Source: Lihuaxuella thermophila
Lineage (GTDB): Bacteria; Bacillota; Bacilli; Thermoactinomycetales; Thermoactinomycetaceae
Direction: 5' to 3'
NCBI RefSeq assembly: GCF_900110165.1
Contig: NZ_FOCQ01000021.1
Coordinates: forward strand, 1-54,732
Length of the DNA: 54,732 nt
Shown here: piece by piece, positions 23,647 to 32,166 of the stretch
Layout: every line of letters starts with the position of its first letter
Numbering within the stretch: position 1 is the first letter of the stretch
Position numbers and translations under genes: made by a program
Notes under the pieces: model-generated
What the model was told of the DNA's origin: nothing
The model's input: only the letters and a program-made list of their open reading frames with translations
Databases searched by the model: none

Positions 23647-24696
23647 ATGGATGAAAACAAACCGATGGTAAAACCCTGTCCCCTCACCATCAGTCTGGAA
23701 CCGGAGAATCAGGAAACACCCATTCATTTTGTGGAGGATTGGGTGACACCGGAAGAATTTTTTTACAAGCGAAATCACTTCCGCTATCCATCTGCATCCG
23801 AAGCTCCAACTACCCTTCAAATCGACGGCATCGTCCAACGCCCCTTGGTGTTCGACCTTGAACAATTGTGTAAGTTGCCGTCCAAGACATTGGCCGTCCC
23901 GTTGGAGTGTGCCGGAAATAAGCGGACCATGTACCATCCCCGCGTCTATGGCGTTCAATGGCAAAAGGGGGCCATTAGCCAGGGTATATGGAAAGGGGTT
24001 CCTCTCCATGTTCTGCTAGAGAGGGCCGGAATCCAAAGCGGAGCCAAAGAAATTGTGTTTACCGGCGCGGACCGGGGGAACCACACCGCTTACCAGAGAA
24101 GCCTGCCCGTTGATAAGGCCATGCATCCGGATACGATCGTGGCCTACGAACTAAATGGCGCTTCCATTCCCCTGAAGCACGGATTTCCTTTCCGTTTAAT
24201 CGTTCCCGGCTGGTATGCGATGGCCTCGGTCAAGTGGTTATGCAGAATCTCGGTGATCGACCAGTCGTTCGAGGGACCCTTCCAGACAACCGATTATATG
24301 TATTACCCCCACCCGGATTCAGACGATGGAAAAAGCCCCGTTACCACCATGAAGGTCAACTCGATCATCCGGCAGCCACAGGATTATGACATATTGGCCA
24401 GAGGGACCAACCTGATTAAAGGAATCGCGTGGACGGGAGAAGGCAGGATCTCCGAAGTAGAGGTGAGCACCGACAACGGTGTTTCCTGGGAACCGGCCAC
24501 CCTCCTTGGCGACTCCCGGCATCCGTATGCTTGGGTGTTTTGGAGCTATGAGTGGGAAGCGAAACAGAAAGGAGAATACGTCATCCTGGCCCGGGCGCGG
24601 GATTCCGCCGGCCGAGTCCAGCCCATGCAGCCGGAGTGGAACCGAAAAGGCTACGGGTACAACGGAGTATCCAGAATACGCGTGAAAGTCGATTGA
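23647..24696 (+). CDS. Sulfite oxidase-family molybdoenzyme
   Basis: A 349-residue protein of the sulfite oxidase family. The molybdenum-ligating cysteine is Cys88 in VPLECAGNKR. GVQWQKGAISQGIWKGVPL, FTGADRGNH, the PFRLIVPGWYAMASVKWLCRI region and a C-terminal Ig-like dimerisation domain with ISEVEVSTDNGVSWEPA follow. It carries no haem domain and no visible Sec or Tat signal, so a cytoplasmic location is likely and the electron acceptor is unknown. In the ssu/tauE/CDO neighbourhood it would oxidise toxic sulfite to sulfate. Preceded by GGGAGG. Ends at a bidirectional terminator facing fixX. Confidence 0.88.
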   Translation: MDENKPMVKPCPLTISLEPENQETPIHFVEDWVTPEEFFYKRNHFRYPSASEAPTTLQIDGIVQRPLVFDLEQLCKLPSKTLAVPLECAGNKRTMYHPRVYGVQWQKGAISQGIWKGVPLHVLLERAGIQSGAKEIVFTGADRGNHTAYQRSLPVDKAMHPDTIVAYELNGASIPLKHGFPFRLIVPGWYAMASVKWLCRISVIDQSFEGPFQTTDYMYYPHPDSDDGKSPVTTMKVNSIIRQPQDYDILARGTNLIKGIAWTGEGRISEVEVSTDNGVSWEPATLLGDSRHPYAWVFWSYEWEAKQKGEYVILARARDSAGRVQPMQPEWNRKGYGYNGVSRIRVKVD

Positions 24697-24707
24697 AGAA
24701 AAAAAGC

Positions 24708-24738
24708 CTCTTATTACGCAAGCGCAATAAAAGGCGTA
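24708..24738. terminator. Bidirectional terminator between sulfite oxidase and fixX
   Basis: GCCTCTTATT and AATAAAAGGC pair around a CG-rich loop, preceded by seven A on the plus strand. It lies between convergent genes. Confidence 0.55.
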
Positions 24739-24776
24739 GCAGGCATAAACCCTATAATCATGTTATTTAGCCGGCA

Positions 24777-25061
24777 TTATCCCATTTTAAACGACATGCC
24801 GTACCCTCCTTTGGGATAGACCCATTCGATGTTGTCCGACGGGCAAGCGATTCTGCATGTGCCGCATTCAATGCAGTTTTCAAAGGCAACCGTGGTGAGC
24901 TTTTGTTTTTTGTCCCACTCGTACACATCGGCCGGACAGAAAAAGTTGCAGTCTTTGGTCGTGCATCGGATACAGACATCGCGGTCTTTGATCGTCAAAT
25001 GGGAAACTTTGTCGCATTTAAAACGGATCGTAAAAAGCTTATCGGAAATCGTTTGACTCAT
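24777..25061 (-). CDS. fixX: Ferredoxin-like protein FixX
   Basis: A 94-residue iron-sulfur protein. ATG 25061 forms an ATGA overlap with the fixC stop. It has VCIRCTTKDCNFFCPADVY (about 29-47) and the classical cluster motif CIECGTCRIACP (about 63-74), the two cysteine groups usual in FixX. With FixC it resembles the C-terminal part of the ETF:quinone oxidoreductase, passing electrons from the FixAB flavoprotein to the quinone pool or, in bifurcating systems, to ferredoxin. Last gene of the operon. Confidence 0.92.
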   Translation of the reverse strand: MSQTISDKLFTIRFKCDKVSHLTIKDRDVCIRCTTKDCNFFCPADVYEWDKKQKLTTVAFENCIECGTCRIACPSDNIEWVYPKGGYGMSFKMG

Positions 25062-26368
25062 CCGTTCATCGCCCTCCATCCTTTTATTCCCAGCTTCATC
25101 AGATTAACGGTTCCGCCGGCCGCCTCCGCAATCTTTTTCAGTGCCATCTTTTGCTTATCCGCCTTCGGCACCCCGTCGACCAAAAACATATTGTATGCCG
25201 CTTCATTGAGAGCCCGGGGCAGTTTGGTAAACAACAGCTCCGGATCTTCCTCTTTCAGTAACTTATGCATGCCTTTATATTTTCTCAAATCTTTCATGAT
25301 AAACGAATTTTTCACCTTTTCATCGTACAGCCGCAAGGTGGCGGCGGAAAAATCGCCTCTGTTTTTGGCTTCGATCACGGTTTCCCCTGCCATCCGGCCT
25401 GAAGCCATAGCCAGGTTGGTTCCTTCACGGTGGACAAAGTTGACCAATTGTGCGGCATCCCCAACGATACACCAGCCGTCGCCCGACAGCGGAGGAACGG
25501 AATGATAGCCGCCTTCTGGAATCAGGTGTCCGGAGTATTCCAGCGTTTCGCCTCCCTGGATGAGCTTCTTGATCATGGGATGCTGCTTGATGGCTTCGAG
25601 AATCGCGTACGGCTTGATTCGCTTGTCCCTGAGGTGGTTGACCATGACTCCCACACCCAGGGAGATCGTTTCTTTATTCGTGTATAAAAAGCCCATTCCG
25701 GCCATCCCGAGCGAGGTTTCACCCATAAATTCAATCGTGACTCCTTCGTTTCCCTCCACATTGAAGCGATCTTCGATTTTTTCTTTGGGAAGGGCAATCA
25801 CTTCTTTGACAGCCAGGGATACTTCGTCCGGACGCCACTCTCTGTGGATGCCCATGGATTTGCCCAAGAGGGAGTTGACACCATCCGCAATCACAACCAC
25901 ATCCGCATAGAGCTCTCCGTCTTCGCGGTCCGTTTTGACCCCAACCACCCTGTTTCCGTCCCGGATCACATCGAGAGCAACCGTTTGGTAGACCGGCAGT
26001 GCTCCAGCCTGAACCGCCTTGTCGGCGAACCACTGGTCAAATTTTACTCTGAGTCCGGTAAAACAGTTGTAAGGTTCTTTATAGGCTTCGTTTCGATGGC
26101 TGAAGGTGACCATGGACTCTTTTCCCATCACCCAAATCCGCTGTTCTACAATATTCCGTTCCATCGGGAAATTGCGTTCTTTCCAAAATTCAGGCACGAG
26201 CTCCTCAATCTGTTTTCGGTACAGGACCCCTCCAAAAATATTTTTTGCGCCCGGAAATTCACCACGTTCAAGCAGTACCACATTTAACCCGGCCCTGGCC
26301 ATCGTCAGAGCGGCCGCAGTGCCTCCCGGACCCGCTCCTACGACCACTGCATCAAATTTTTCATTCAC
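25058..26368 (-). CDS. fixC: FAD-dependent ETF:quinone oxidoreductase-like FixC
   Basis: A 436-residue flavoprotein from GTG 26368, nine bases after AAGGGG. FAD-binding Rossmann motif VVVGAGPGGTAAALTMARAG (about 8-27) is followed by LLERGEFPGAKNIFGGVLY. The second FAD motif GDGWCIVGDAAQLVNFVHRE (about 290-309) and GTNLAMASGRMAGE lie further on. Together with FixX it takes electrons from FixAB. It begins about 150 bases downstream of the fixB stop with no terminator between. Homologous FixC proteins serve carnitine reduction, nitrogen fixation and fatty-acid oxidation, so the pathway is not fixed by sequence. Confidence 0.93.
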   Translation of the reverse strand: MNEKFDAVVVGAGPGGTAAALTMARAGLNVVLLERGEFPGAKNIFGGVLYRKQIEELVPEFWKERNFPMERNIVEQRIWVMGKESMVTFSHRNEAYKEPYNCFTGLRVKFDQWFADKAVQAGALPVYQTVALDVIRDGNRVVGVKTDREDGELYADVVVIADGVNSLLGKSMGIHREWRPDEVSLAVKEVIALPKEKIEDRFNVEGNEGVTIEFMGETSLGMAGMGFLYTNKETISLGVGVMVNHLRDKRIKPYAILEAIKQHPMIKKLIQGGETLEYSGHLIPEGGYHSVPPLSGDGWCIVGDAAQLVNFVHREGTNLAMASGRMAGETVIEAKNRGDFSAATLRLYDEKVKNSFIMKDLRKYKGMHKLLKEEDPELLFTKLPRALNEAAYNMFLVDGVPKADKQKMALKKIAEAAGGTVNLMKLGIKGWRAMNG

Positions 26369-26519
26369 TGTGCATCGCCCCTTACTCATCAGATCGGTAA
26401 ACATCAGTTTGATCAAACATGAACATGAAATCCCGGGAACAGATCAACCGCTGTCCGGTGTTTTTTACTCACCCGGATTGAACCGAAGACTTGGCAAGAT
26501 GCCCACCCCTTCAGCAAGG

Positions 26520-27590
26520 TCAGGCTCTGAATGCCGCAGTCGGATCTAACTTGGCCGCTCTTCTTTTCTTCACTTCTCTCGTAATCGCGGGCACAATGGT
26601 AAATAAATCACCGACAATCCCGTAATGGGCTATCTGGAAAATCGGAGCGTTCGGATCTTTGTTAATGGCCACAATCACCTCGGAGTTTGACATCCCCACC
26701 GTATGTTGCACGGCTCCGGAGATGCCGATCGCAAAGTAAAGTTTGGGTCTTACTGTGCACCCGGTTTGCCCCACCTGGTGTTCGTGCTTGATCCAACCCG
26801 CATCCACACAAGCCCGGCTCGCCCCCACGACACCACCCAGCGCATCGGCCAGTTCCTGTAACATCTTAAAAGGTTCCGGACCGCCCAATCCCCTTCCGCC
26901 GGCGACAATAATCTCCGCGTCTTCGAGATTCACCCCGCCTCTTTGCTCGATAAACTCTACGACCTTGGCGGCAATCTGATCTTCGCTCATCGGGTTGTCG
27001 ATCCGCACTATTTCTCCCTGGCGGCCGGGATCCCGCGGAAGCGCCTGAAACACCCCGGCACGGGCGGTAGCCATCTGCGGGCGATACTGTTTACACAAAA
27101 TCGTGGCCATCATCTTCTCCGAAAAAGCGGGACGGCTCGCCAACAGCAATCGGGAGGGATGAGGCTCCACATCCAGTTCCGTGGTATCGGCCGTCAGTCC
27201 GGTCGGCAAGTGTGTAGCGATCGCTCCCGCCAAATCCCTGCCCGTGGCGGTCGCGCCGAACAGACAGATTTCCGGCTTGATCTCCTCGATCAACTTTAAA
27301 GTAATGCGGCTGTACGGACGGGTCCGGTAATCCTTTAACTCAGGCCCTTCACACAAAAATACTTTGTCAGCCCCGTAATAGACCGCTTCCCGGGCCAAGT
27401 GTTCCACCTGATCGCCGACGACCAAAGCCATAAGCGAAACATCCAGTTTGTCGGCGAGCTTTTTGCCCGCTCCCAGGAGTTGCCATGACACATTTTTGGC
27501 GATGCCGTTCCTTTGTTCCACAAAAACAAGGACTCCACGGTAATTGGACCAATCGGGCATTTGATCGTTTGTTCGTTCTCTGGCCATCAT
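26520..27590 (-). CDS. fixB: Electron transfer flavoprotein alpha subunit FixB
   Basis: A 356-residue ETF alpha-type protein. AAGGAGGCGATC precedes the ATG. The N-terminal nucleotide-fold half has GVLVFVEQRNG and LCEGPELKDY. The C-terminal FAD-binding half has IIVAGGRGLGGPEPFKML (about 235-252), VGASRACVDAGWIKHEHQVG, TGCTVRPKLYFAIGISGAVQ and a final AINKDPNAPIFQIAHYGIVG. All standard ETF-alpha motifs are intact. Starts 16 bases after the fixA stop. Confidence 0.94.
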   Translation of the reverse strand: MMARERTNDQMPDWSNYRGVLVFVEQRNGIAKNVSWQLLGAGKKLADKLDVSLMALVVGDQVEHLAREAVYYGADKVFLCEGPELKDYRTRPYSRITLKLIEEIKPEICLFGATATGRDLAGAIATHLPTGLTADTTELDVEPHPSRLLLASRPAFSEKMMATILCKQYRPQMATARAGVFQALPRDPGRQGEIVRIDNPMSEDQIAAKVVEFIEQRGGVNLEDAEIIVAGGRGLGGPEPFKMLQELADALGGVVGASRACVDAGWIKHEHQVGQTGCTVRPKLYFAIGISGAVQHTVGMSNSEVIVAINKDPNAPIFQIAHYGIVGDLFTIVPAITREVKKRRAAKLDPTAAFRA

Positions 27591-27605
27591 GATCGCCTCC
27601 TTCTA

Positions 27606-28439
27606 TCAAATCCAGCCCAATTTCTCTGCCAAGTCACTTTCCCACAGTTTTGCCGTCAACTGTTCGGCGATCTGTTCCGGCGTGTCACCGCTGATCATTT
27701 CGCCTTCAATTTTTCTGGCCTCCGGCACCCAGGTCTTCGCGACAATGGTGGGTGACCCTTTCAGCCCGATTTTGCTGACCTCTATGTCCGGAAAATCGGC
27801 CGTCGTCCATGTAACCGGCTTATATCTGGCAGCCCGGATCATCCCCGGCAGCGATGCTCTCCTCACTTCGTTCAGTTCTTTCAGAGCGGTGATGAGGACC
27901 GGCATGGAAGTCTCCACCACTTCAATGCCGTCCTCCAGATACCTGTGAACCCTCACCCTCCGCGCTTCGGGATCGACACGGACCACTTTCCCCACATAGG
28001 TCAACTGCTCCAGATTCAGCCGGCAGGCAATGCCGGGGCCCACTTGACCGGTATCTCCATCCAGCGTCTGTTTTCCGCAAAAAACAATATCTGCCGGTCC
28101 CCATTCCTGTTCCACCTTTTGAATGGTTTTCGCCAGCACGTAGGAAGTAGCCAGCGTATCCGCACCGGCAAATTTGCGGTCTGTGACGAGAACGGCTTCA
28201 TCCGCTCCGAGCGAAATACATTCCTTCAGCGATTTTTCCGCAGGAGGCGGTCCCATGGTGACCACCGTAATCCGGGCTCCATGCTGATCTTTGATGCGCA
28301 GCGCTTCCTCCAGCCCATGCAGGTCATAAAAATTGACGATACTGGGAACTCCCTGCCGGATCAATGTGTTCGTATTGGGATCAATACGAATCTCTCTGCT
28401 GTCAGGGACTTGTTTGATACAGACAACGATATGCAACAT
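27606..28439 (-). CDS. fixA: Electron transfer flavoprotein beta subunit FixA
   Basis: A 277-residue ETF beta-type protein beginning MLHIVVCIKQVPDS. DLHGLEEALRIKDQHGARIT, VTMGPPPAEKSLKECISLGA and DEAVLVTDRKFAGADTLATS are family motifs, and FCGKQTLDGDTGQVGPGIA (about 123-141) binds nucleotide. In electron-bifurcating ETFs this subunit holds the bifurcating FAD. Whether this complex bifurcates cannot be decided by eye. Second gene of the operon, 14 bases after the unknown first gene. Confidence 0.94.
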   Translation of the reverse strand: MLHIVVCIKQVPDSREIRIDPNTNTLIRQGVPSIVNFYDLHGLEEALRIKDQHGARITVVTMGPPPAEKSLKECISLGADEAVLVTDRKFAGADTLATSYVLAKTIQKVEQEWGPADIVFCGKQTLDGDTGQVGPGIACRLNLEQLTYVGKVVRVDPEARRVRVHRYLEDGIEVVETSMPVLITALKELNEVRRASLPGMIRAARYKPVTWTTADFPDIEVSKIGLKGSPTIVAKTWVPEARKIEGEMISGDTPEQIAEQLTAKLWESDLAEKLGWI

Positions 28440-28453
28440 GCAGCTACCTCCAT

Positions 28454-29089
28454 TTATGCAAGATCATCATTTTGGAATGCCCGCTGTTTAAAATGTTCAT
28501 AATTGATGGAAATCTTCACTTGCGATCCGGTGAATTCGTTAATCTCCCGGTAAAATAAACGGGTGGTAAGCAAGTCTTTTTGCGAATGGGTTTCCAGGAT
28601 GCCCGATAGTTTCAACGCAATTTCAAAAGCATACAGAGAGCTGGTTTCATAATAGGGAGATAACAGCCAAAAAGGTCTGTCTGAACAAACGGGATACACT
28701 GAAACCTTCCATCCGGTTACCGCTTCGGTTTCACACCAGATCAAGGCAATCAGCCAGTGGGTAACCGATTCATATAATCCTTCTTCTCCGTGATTTGATT
28801 TTCCCAGTGTAAGTTTATCTTTTTCTCCAACAGGTATGAGCGACTTATCAAAAAAGTCTTTTAAAACGGGGATCGCTTGCACTCCTTTCTCCCTCCCGTC
28901 AGTTGTGTTGAGACTCGGATCCGGCAGCAAACCCGGAAAGAAAGCGTTTTCCGGCTTGATGAAAAATGATGAATTCCACCGCGCGTCCCCGGGACGCCGA
29001 ATAAGCAAACGAATCATCGCGTTTGAACTTTCTTGCCCCTGCAAAACGAGAATCTGCACAGGTTGAGGAGGATCCATGGTGAGGCTCAT
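28454..29089 (-). CDS. Unknown protein heading the fixABCX operon
   Basis: About 211 residues from ATG 29089. GTG 29095 and a still longer open frame back to about 29155 are possible, and none has a convincing ribosome site. I do not recognise the family. The sequence is globular and soluble (VTHWLIALIWCETEAVTGWK, VYPVCSDRPFWLLSPYYETS) with no cofactor motif or membrane segment. Only 14 bases separate it from fixA, so co-transcription is nearly certain. A role in expression, assembly or substrate choice of the Fix complex is inference. Confidence 0.7.
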   Translation of the reverse strand: MSLTMDPPQPVQILVLQGQESSNAMIRLLIRRPGDARWNSSFFIKPENAFFPGLLPDPSLNTTDGREKGVQAIPVLKDFFDKSLIPVGEKDKLTLGKSNHGEEGLYESVTHWLIALIWCETEAVTGWKVSVYPVCSDRPFWLLSPYYETSSLYAFEIALKLSGILETHSQKDLLTTRLFYREINEFTGSQVKISINYEHFKQRAFQNDDLA

Positions 29090-29691
29090 AATCACGAACT
29101 GTGCCGCATTGGAGAGGTCATTCAGGAGATTTTTTGAAAAGAGCTGTTATTTTCTATTTGTATGACGAGATGACTGGAGGAATGTTAGGGCATGGCGGAT
29201 TGTTCCGGCACACCGGGCGTGATCCTGCCCAATGTGTGAAACCCTTGTAGTTTATATTTTACACTAATTCACCCGTGTGATTAATAGCAAATATCCAAAT
29301 TATCAAATAAATATTGTAGTCATTTTGCCATCATGCTCCGGAAAGCCCCTTCTTGCCTGCTCCTATAACTGAATTTTCGACAAACAAGTCAATAGAAACA
29401 AACTTTCTGACCACACCATCCGTGCCATGAGTCAGAGTTGGGTCAGCTTCTGGCTGGGCGCTACGTTCAACTTGTCAAAAAAAGCCCCGCATCTGAAGCG
29501 GGCCCAATACGCGGAAAATACAGGATACCTGTTTGCCAACAAGATTCCGCCTTCACAAACAGCGGCCGGAAGTGAACACACATCACACAAGATAAAGTTC
29601 CATACAACGACATCACATACACAGGTTGACCATGAGCACCACTTCTTCAGAGGCAACCAGTCTGTTCTTCCATTTCATCCTGGCAATGCTT
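29090..29691. other. Intergenic region upstream of the fix operon
   Basis: Minus-strand promoter sequences for the fix operon must lie here. AT-rich sequence near 29260-29310 is the likely place, but no clear -35/-10 pair was chosen. The 29477-29522 segment repeats the 3' end of the thioesterase gene at 33.1 kb. No coding frame with a ribosome site was found. Confidence 0.35.
29477..29522 (-). repeat. Degenerate copy of the thioesterase 3' end and terminator
   Basis: The run AAAGCCCCGCATCT, AAGCGGG and ATACGCGGAAA recurs, with small differences, at 33096-33140, where it forms the last codons and terminator of a hotdog thioesterase gene. Here it follows no such gene and lies about 170 bases downstream of the CobW-family gene. 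Confidence 0.55.
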
Positions 29692-30903
29692 CTATGCTGA
29701 TCTGACCTCTTCCGGTTCAGCCGCTTTTGGCAACGGATCGGCAAATTGAGTCCAATCCATGTTCATCTCTTCATCTGTAAGCAACAGGCGGTCTAATTCT
29801 TCCTCCAACTCCTCCCGGTTCATCTCCATCCCGATCAAAACAATTTCGTTCATCCGGTCTCCATGTGTTTCATCCCACCATTCTTTGAGTTCCGGCTGTT
29901 CTTTCAGAATTTCCGCTTGTTCTTCGTTTGGCAGGGATGCAACCCAGTGTCCCATCACTCCGAGCTGAATTGAGGGGCCCGCCTGACTGAAGCTGAGCGC
30001 CGTGTCGTTTCGTGTGGCCAGCCAGAGCATCCCTTTCGCGCGCACTACGTCTTCCGGCCATTCTTCGAACCATCGGGTTAAACGCTCGGGATGAAACGGC
30101 CTTCTCCTGCGATAAACAAAGGACGAGATCCCGTATTCCTCCGTTTCCGGAGTATGTTCCCCTTTTTGCAGCTCTTGCAGCCATCCGGCGGACTGGCTGG
30201 CTTTTTCAAAGTCAAAAAGACCCGTGTTCAGAATTTCATCCGGGTTAATTTTTCCTTTTATACTTCGGATGATTTTCGCCGAGGGCTGCAATTTGCGCAG
30301 CACGGCTTCCAGCTTCGCCAGTTCGGACTCGCTGACAAGATCACACTTGTTCAGGATGAGCACATCACAGAATTCAATTTGATCGATTAACAGATCCACG
30401 ACGTCGCGGGTATCTTCCTCCCCCAGCGCCTGCTGCCGGTCCAACAGCGATTCACCGGAGGAAAAGTCATGCCAAAAGCGGTAGGCATCCACTACCGTCA
30501 CCATCGTATCCAGCCTGCACAGGGAAGTCAGATCGATTCCGAGTTCCTCATCTATGTAGCTGAATGTTTGGGCAACGGGAACCGGCTCGCTGATTCCGGT
30601 TGACTCGATCAATATGTAGTCGAAGCGCCCCTCTTTGGCTAATCTCTCCACTTCAACCAGCAAGTCTTCCCGCAAAGTACAGCAAATACAACCGTTTGAC
30701 ATTTCCACTAACTTTTCTTCCGTCCGCGAAAGATTGGTTTCTCTCCCGACCAAATCGGCATCGATATTGATTTCACTCATATCGTTCACGATAACTGCTA
30801 CCTTCAATCCCTGCCGATTATTTAAAACATGGTTCAAAATCGTTGTTTTTCCTGCACCCAGGTACCCGCTCAACACAGTGACGGGAATTCTATCTTTTCC
30901 CAC
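29692..30903 (-). CDS. CobW-family metallochaperone GTPase (YciC-like)
   Basis: A 403-residue P-loop GTPase starting at GTG 30903, five bases after GAGAGG. G1 motif [11 protein letters not shown] (about 11-21), [14 protein letters not shown], metal-binding [13 protein letters not shown] (about 70-82, the CxCC signature), G3-like ESTGISEP and G4 ILNKCDLV (about 183-190) are present. The C-terminal CobW domain has [15 protein letters not shown]. Bacillus YciC of the same size is a zinc-starvation GTPase under Zur control. The Zur-like box inside this promoter supports the same role here, delivering zinc to client proteins. Alternative: a nitrile hydratase or cobalt chaperone, but no such client is adjacent. 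Confidence 0.85.
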   Translation of the reverse strand: MGKDRIPVTVLSGYLGAGKTTILNHVLNNRQGLKVAVIVNDMSEINIDADLVGRETNLSRTEEKLVEMSNGCICCTLREDLLVEVERLAKEGRFDYILIESTGISEPVPVAQTFSYIDEELGIDLTSLCRLDTMVTVVDAYRFWHDFSSGESLLDRQQALGEEDTRDVVDLLIDQIEFCDVLILNKCDLVSESELAKLEAVLRKLQPSAKIIRSIKGKINPDEILNTGLFDFEKASQSAGWLQELQKGEHTPETEEYGISSFVYRRRRPFHPERLTRWFEEWPEDVVRAKGMLWLATRNDTALSFSQAGPSIQLGVMGHWVASLPNEEQAEILKEQPELKEWWDETHGDRMNEIVLIGMEMNREELEEELDRLLLTDEEMNMDWTQFADPLPKAAEPEEVRSA

Positions 30904-30950
30904 ACAGACCTCTCCTTTGTCATGTTCTGAATGTCATCATTCATATAAGA

Positions 30951-30979
30951 TATATATCGTAATAATTCCTATTTGTAAA
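30951..30979 (-). promoter_or_regulatory. Promoter of the CobW-family gene with Zur-like box
   Basis: On the minus strand TTTACA (30979-30974), a 17-base spacer and TATATA (30956-30951). The spacer is occupied by TCGTAATAATTCCTA (plus strand 30957-30971). This differs at two of the fourteen palindrome positions from the Bacillus Zur consensus TCGTAATNATTACGA. Zinc-dependent repression is inferred. Confidence 0.65.
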
Positions 30980-31068
30980 TGGTAGTTTTTACGACTTTCC
31001 AGATTACACACCATTATTTGTTCCTAGAGCTTTTCATTTATCCGGAATTATTCTTGTAAACCGTGGAA

Positions 31069-31212
31069 ATGGAGGGGGACGACCGATCTGCCTTTAAGAT
31101 CAATCTCTACGCCAAAGCGGTGGCATATCGTGCGTCGAACGGGGATCCTGCCGTGGAGATAAGTGGTGAGAACGCGAATGTTGAGAGGAAAATTGACAGG
31201 AGAAGAAGTTAA
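31069..31212 (+). CDS. Doubtful 47-residue ORF
   Basis: A short plus-strand frame (ATG 31069, TAA 31210) ends three bases before a strong hairpin. The product is polar (FKINLYAKAVAYRASNGDPA) and matches nothing I know. There is no ribosome site. It may be a gene remnant. Confidence 0.2.
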   Translation: MEGDDRSAFKINLYAKAVAYRASNGDPAVEISGENANVERKIDRRRS

Positions 31213-31214
31213 GA

Positions 31215-31244
31215 AAGTCCCCCTGCTTGGGGGACTTGCATTTT
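31215..31244 (+). terminator. Rho-independent terminator
   Basis: AAGTCCCCC and GGGGGACTT form a nine-base stem with a five-base loop, then GCATTTT. On the minus strand it lies past the end of the broken GNAT gene's neighbourhood and could not serve it; the matching plus-strand gene is unclear. Confidence 0.55.
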
Positions 31245-31307
31245 AGCTGCTCATTCGGATCTATTTTGATTTGGACTTTTGTCATCAGCTAATCCTTAAT
31301 ATCCGCT

Positions 31308-31845
31308 TCACTTCTTATTTTCAAAATCGGTTCTTAATAAACCATAAACATGTATATCCTCAAATTTACCTTTGGCAAAAAATGTGTTGTAACAAGGTCC
31401 CTTCTTTTTTGAAACCGCACTTTTCCAACACTCTGCCGGATGCAGGATTTCTTGTCATAACAGAGGAGGTTCATTTATTTAAGTTTAATTCCTCAAATCC
31501 ATATGGAATGATTCTTTTGCATGCTTCCGTCATATATCCATTGCCCCAATACGGAGTGCCTAACCAATACCCGACTTCTGCTTTTTGATGCTCTTTACTC
31601 AGGATCAAACTGATGGAACCCATCAACCGGGTACCTGTTTTTCTTGTAATAGCAAATCCGATTTCCGGGTCGTTTTTATTTAAATACTCGATCCAGGATT
31701 CTGCCGCACCATCCGGATAAGGATGGGGAATTGGCGGGATTTTATCCGCTATTTCCCAATCACCCGCCAAAATCTGAACCGTCTTGGCATCTTTCGGCTC
31801 GAAAGGTCTGAGAATTAGACGCTCCGTCTCCAAAATAGTTGGCAA
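31308..31845 (-). pseudogene. Broken GNAT-family N-acetyltransferase gene
   Basis: From TTG 31845 (GGAGGTG upstream) the frame gives a RimJ-type GNAT start, LETERLILRPFEPKDAKTV, then GSISLILSKEHQKAEVGYWL and GNGYMTEACKRIIPYGFEEL. It stops after 124 residues at an in-frame TGA. The same frame continues with VMTRNPASGRVLEKCGFKKE, the expected next motif. It is then broken by one extra T in a T6 run (31376-31381 on the plus strand), after which GKFEDIHVYGLL in another frame completes the domain. The gene therefore has one nonsense codon and one frameshift. The target of the intact enzyme would have been a protein or small-molecule amine. Confidence 0.8.
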
Positions 31846-32166
31846 TCAAACACCTCCTTCCAATCATCTCCTGCTGCTATTGAATAGAATGAATGAGTTG
31901 AACTACAAAGGGGAAAAACCGGTTCATTGCGAACAGCGTTCTTCTCTCACCTTCATGAGAAAACCTCTCTGTTGATCGCCTTCCTCCTTTCCATGTTTAC
32001 TTACTTTTTTCGATAAATGAGGTGATTTTCCAGCAAATAAACCGGATTCCTGTCATTATTTCCCGGAAAATAGGAGATGTTGAAACCATTCTGTGCGGGT
32101 CTATTCTTTGAATGTTCCCTCTTTCCGATCGACCGCATAGCCTTCCTGAATCAACTCCTGTCCAGT
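31846..32166. other. Intergenic region with possible gene debris
   Basis: Downstream of the nucleotidyltransferase stop, the minus strand shows a run that reads like coding sequence (QELIQEGYAVDRKEGTFKE, stop, TRTEWFQHLLFSGK, two stops). It has no start or ribosome site. It looks like a decayed gene; the family was not identified. Confidence 0.3.

Noticed and set aside
29232-29246. GG-N10-GC pattern upstream of the fix operon
   Set aside because: The -12 element (CACGCC) does not resemble TTGCW.
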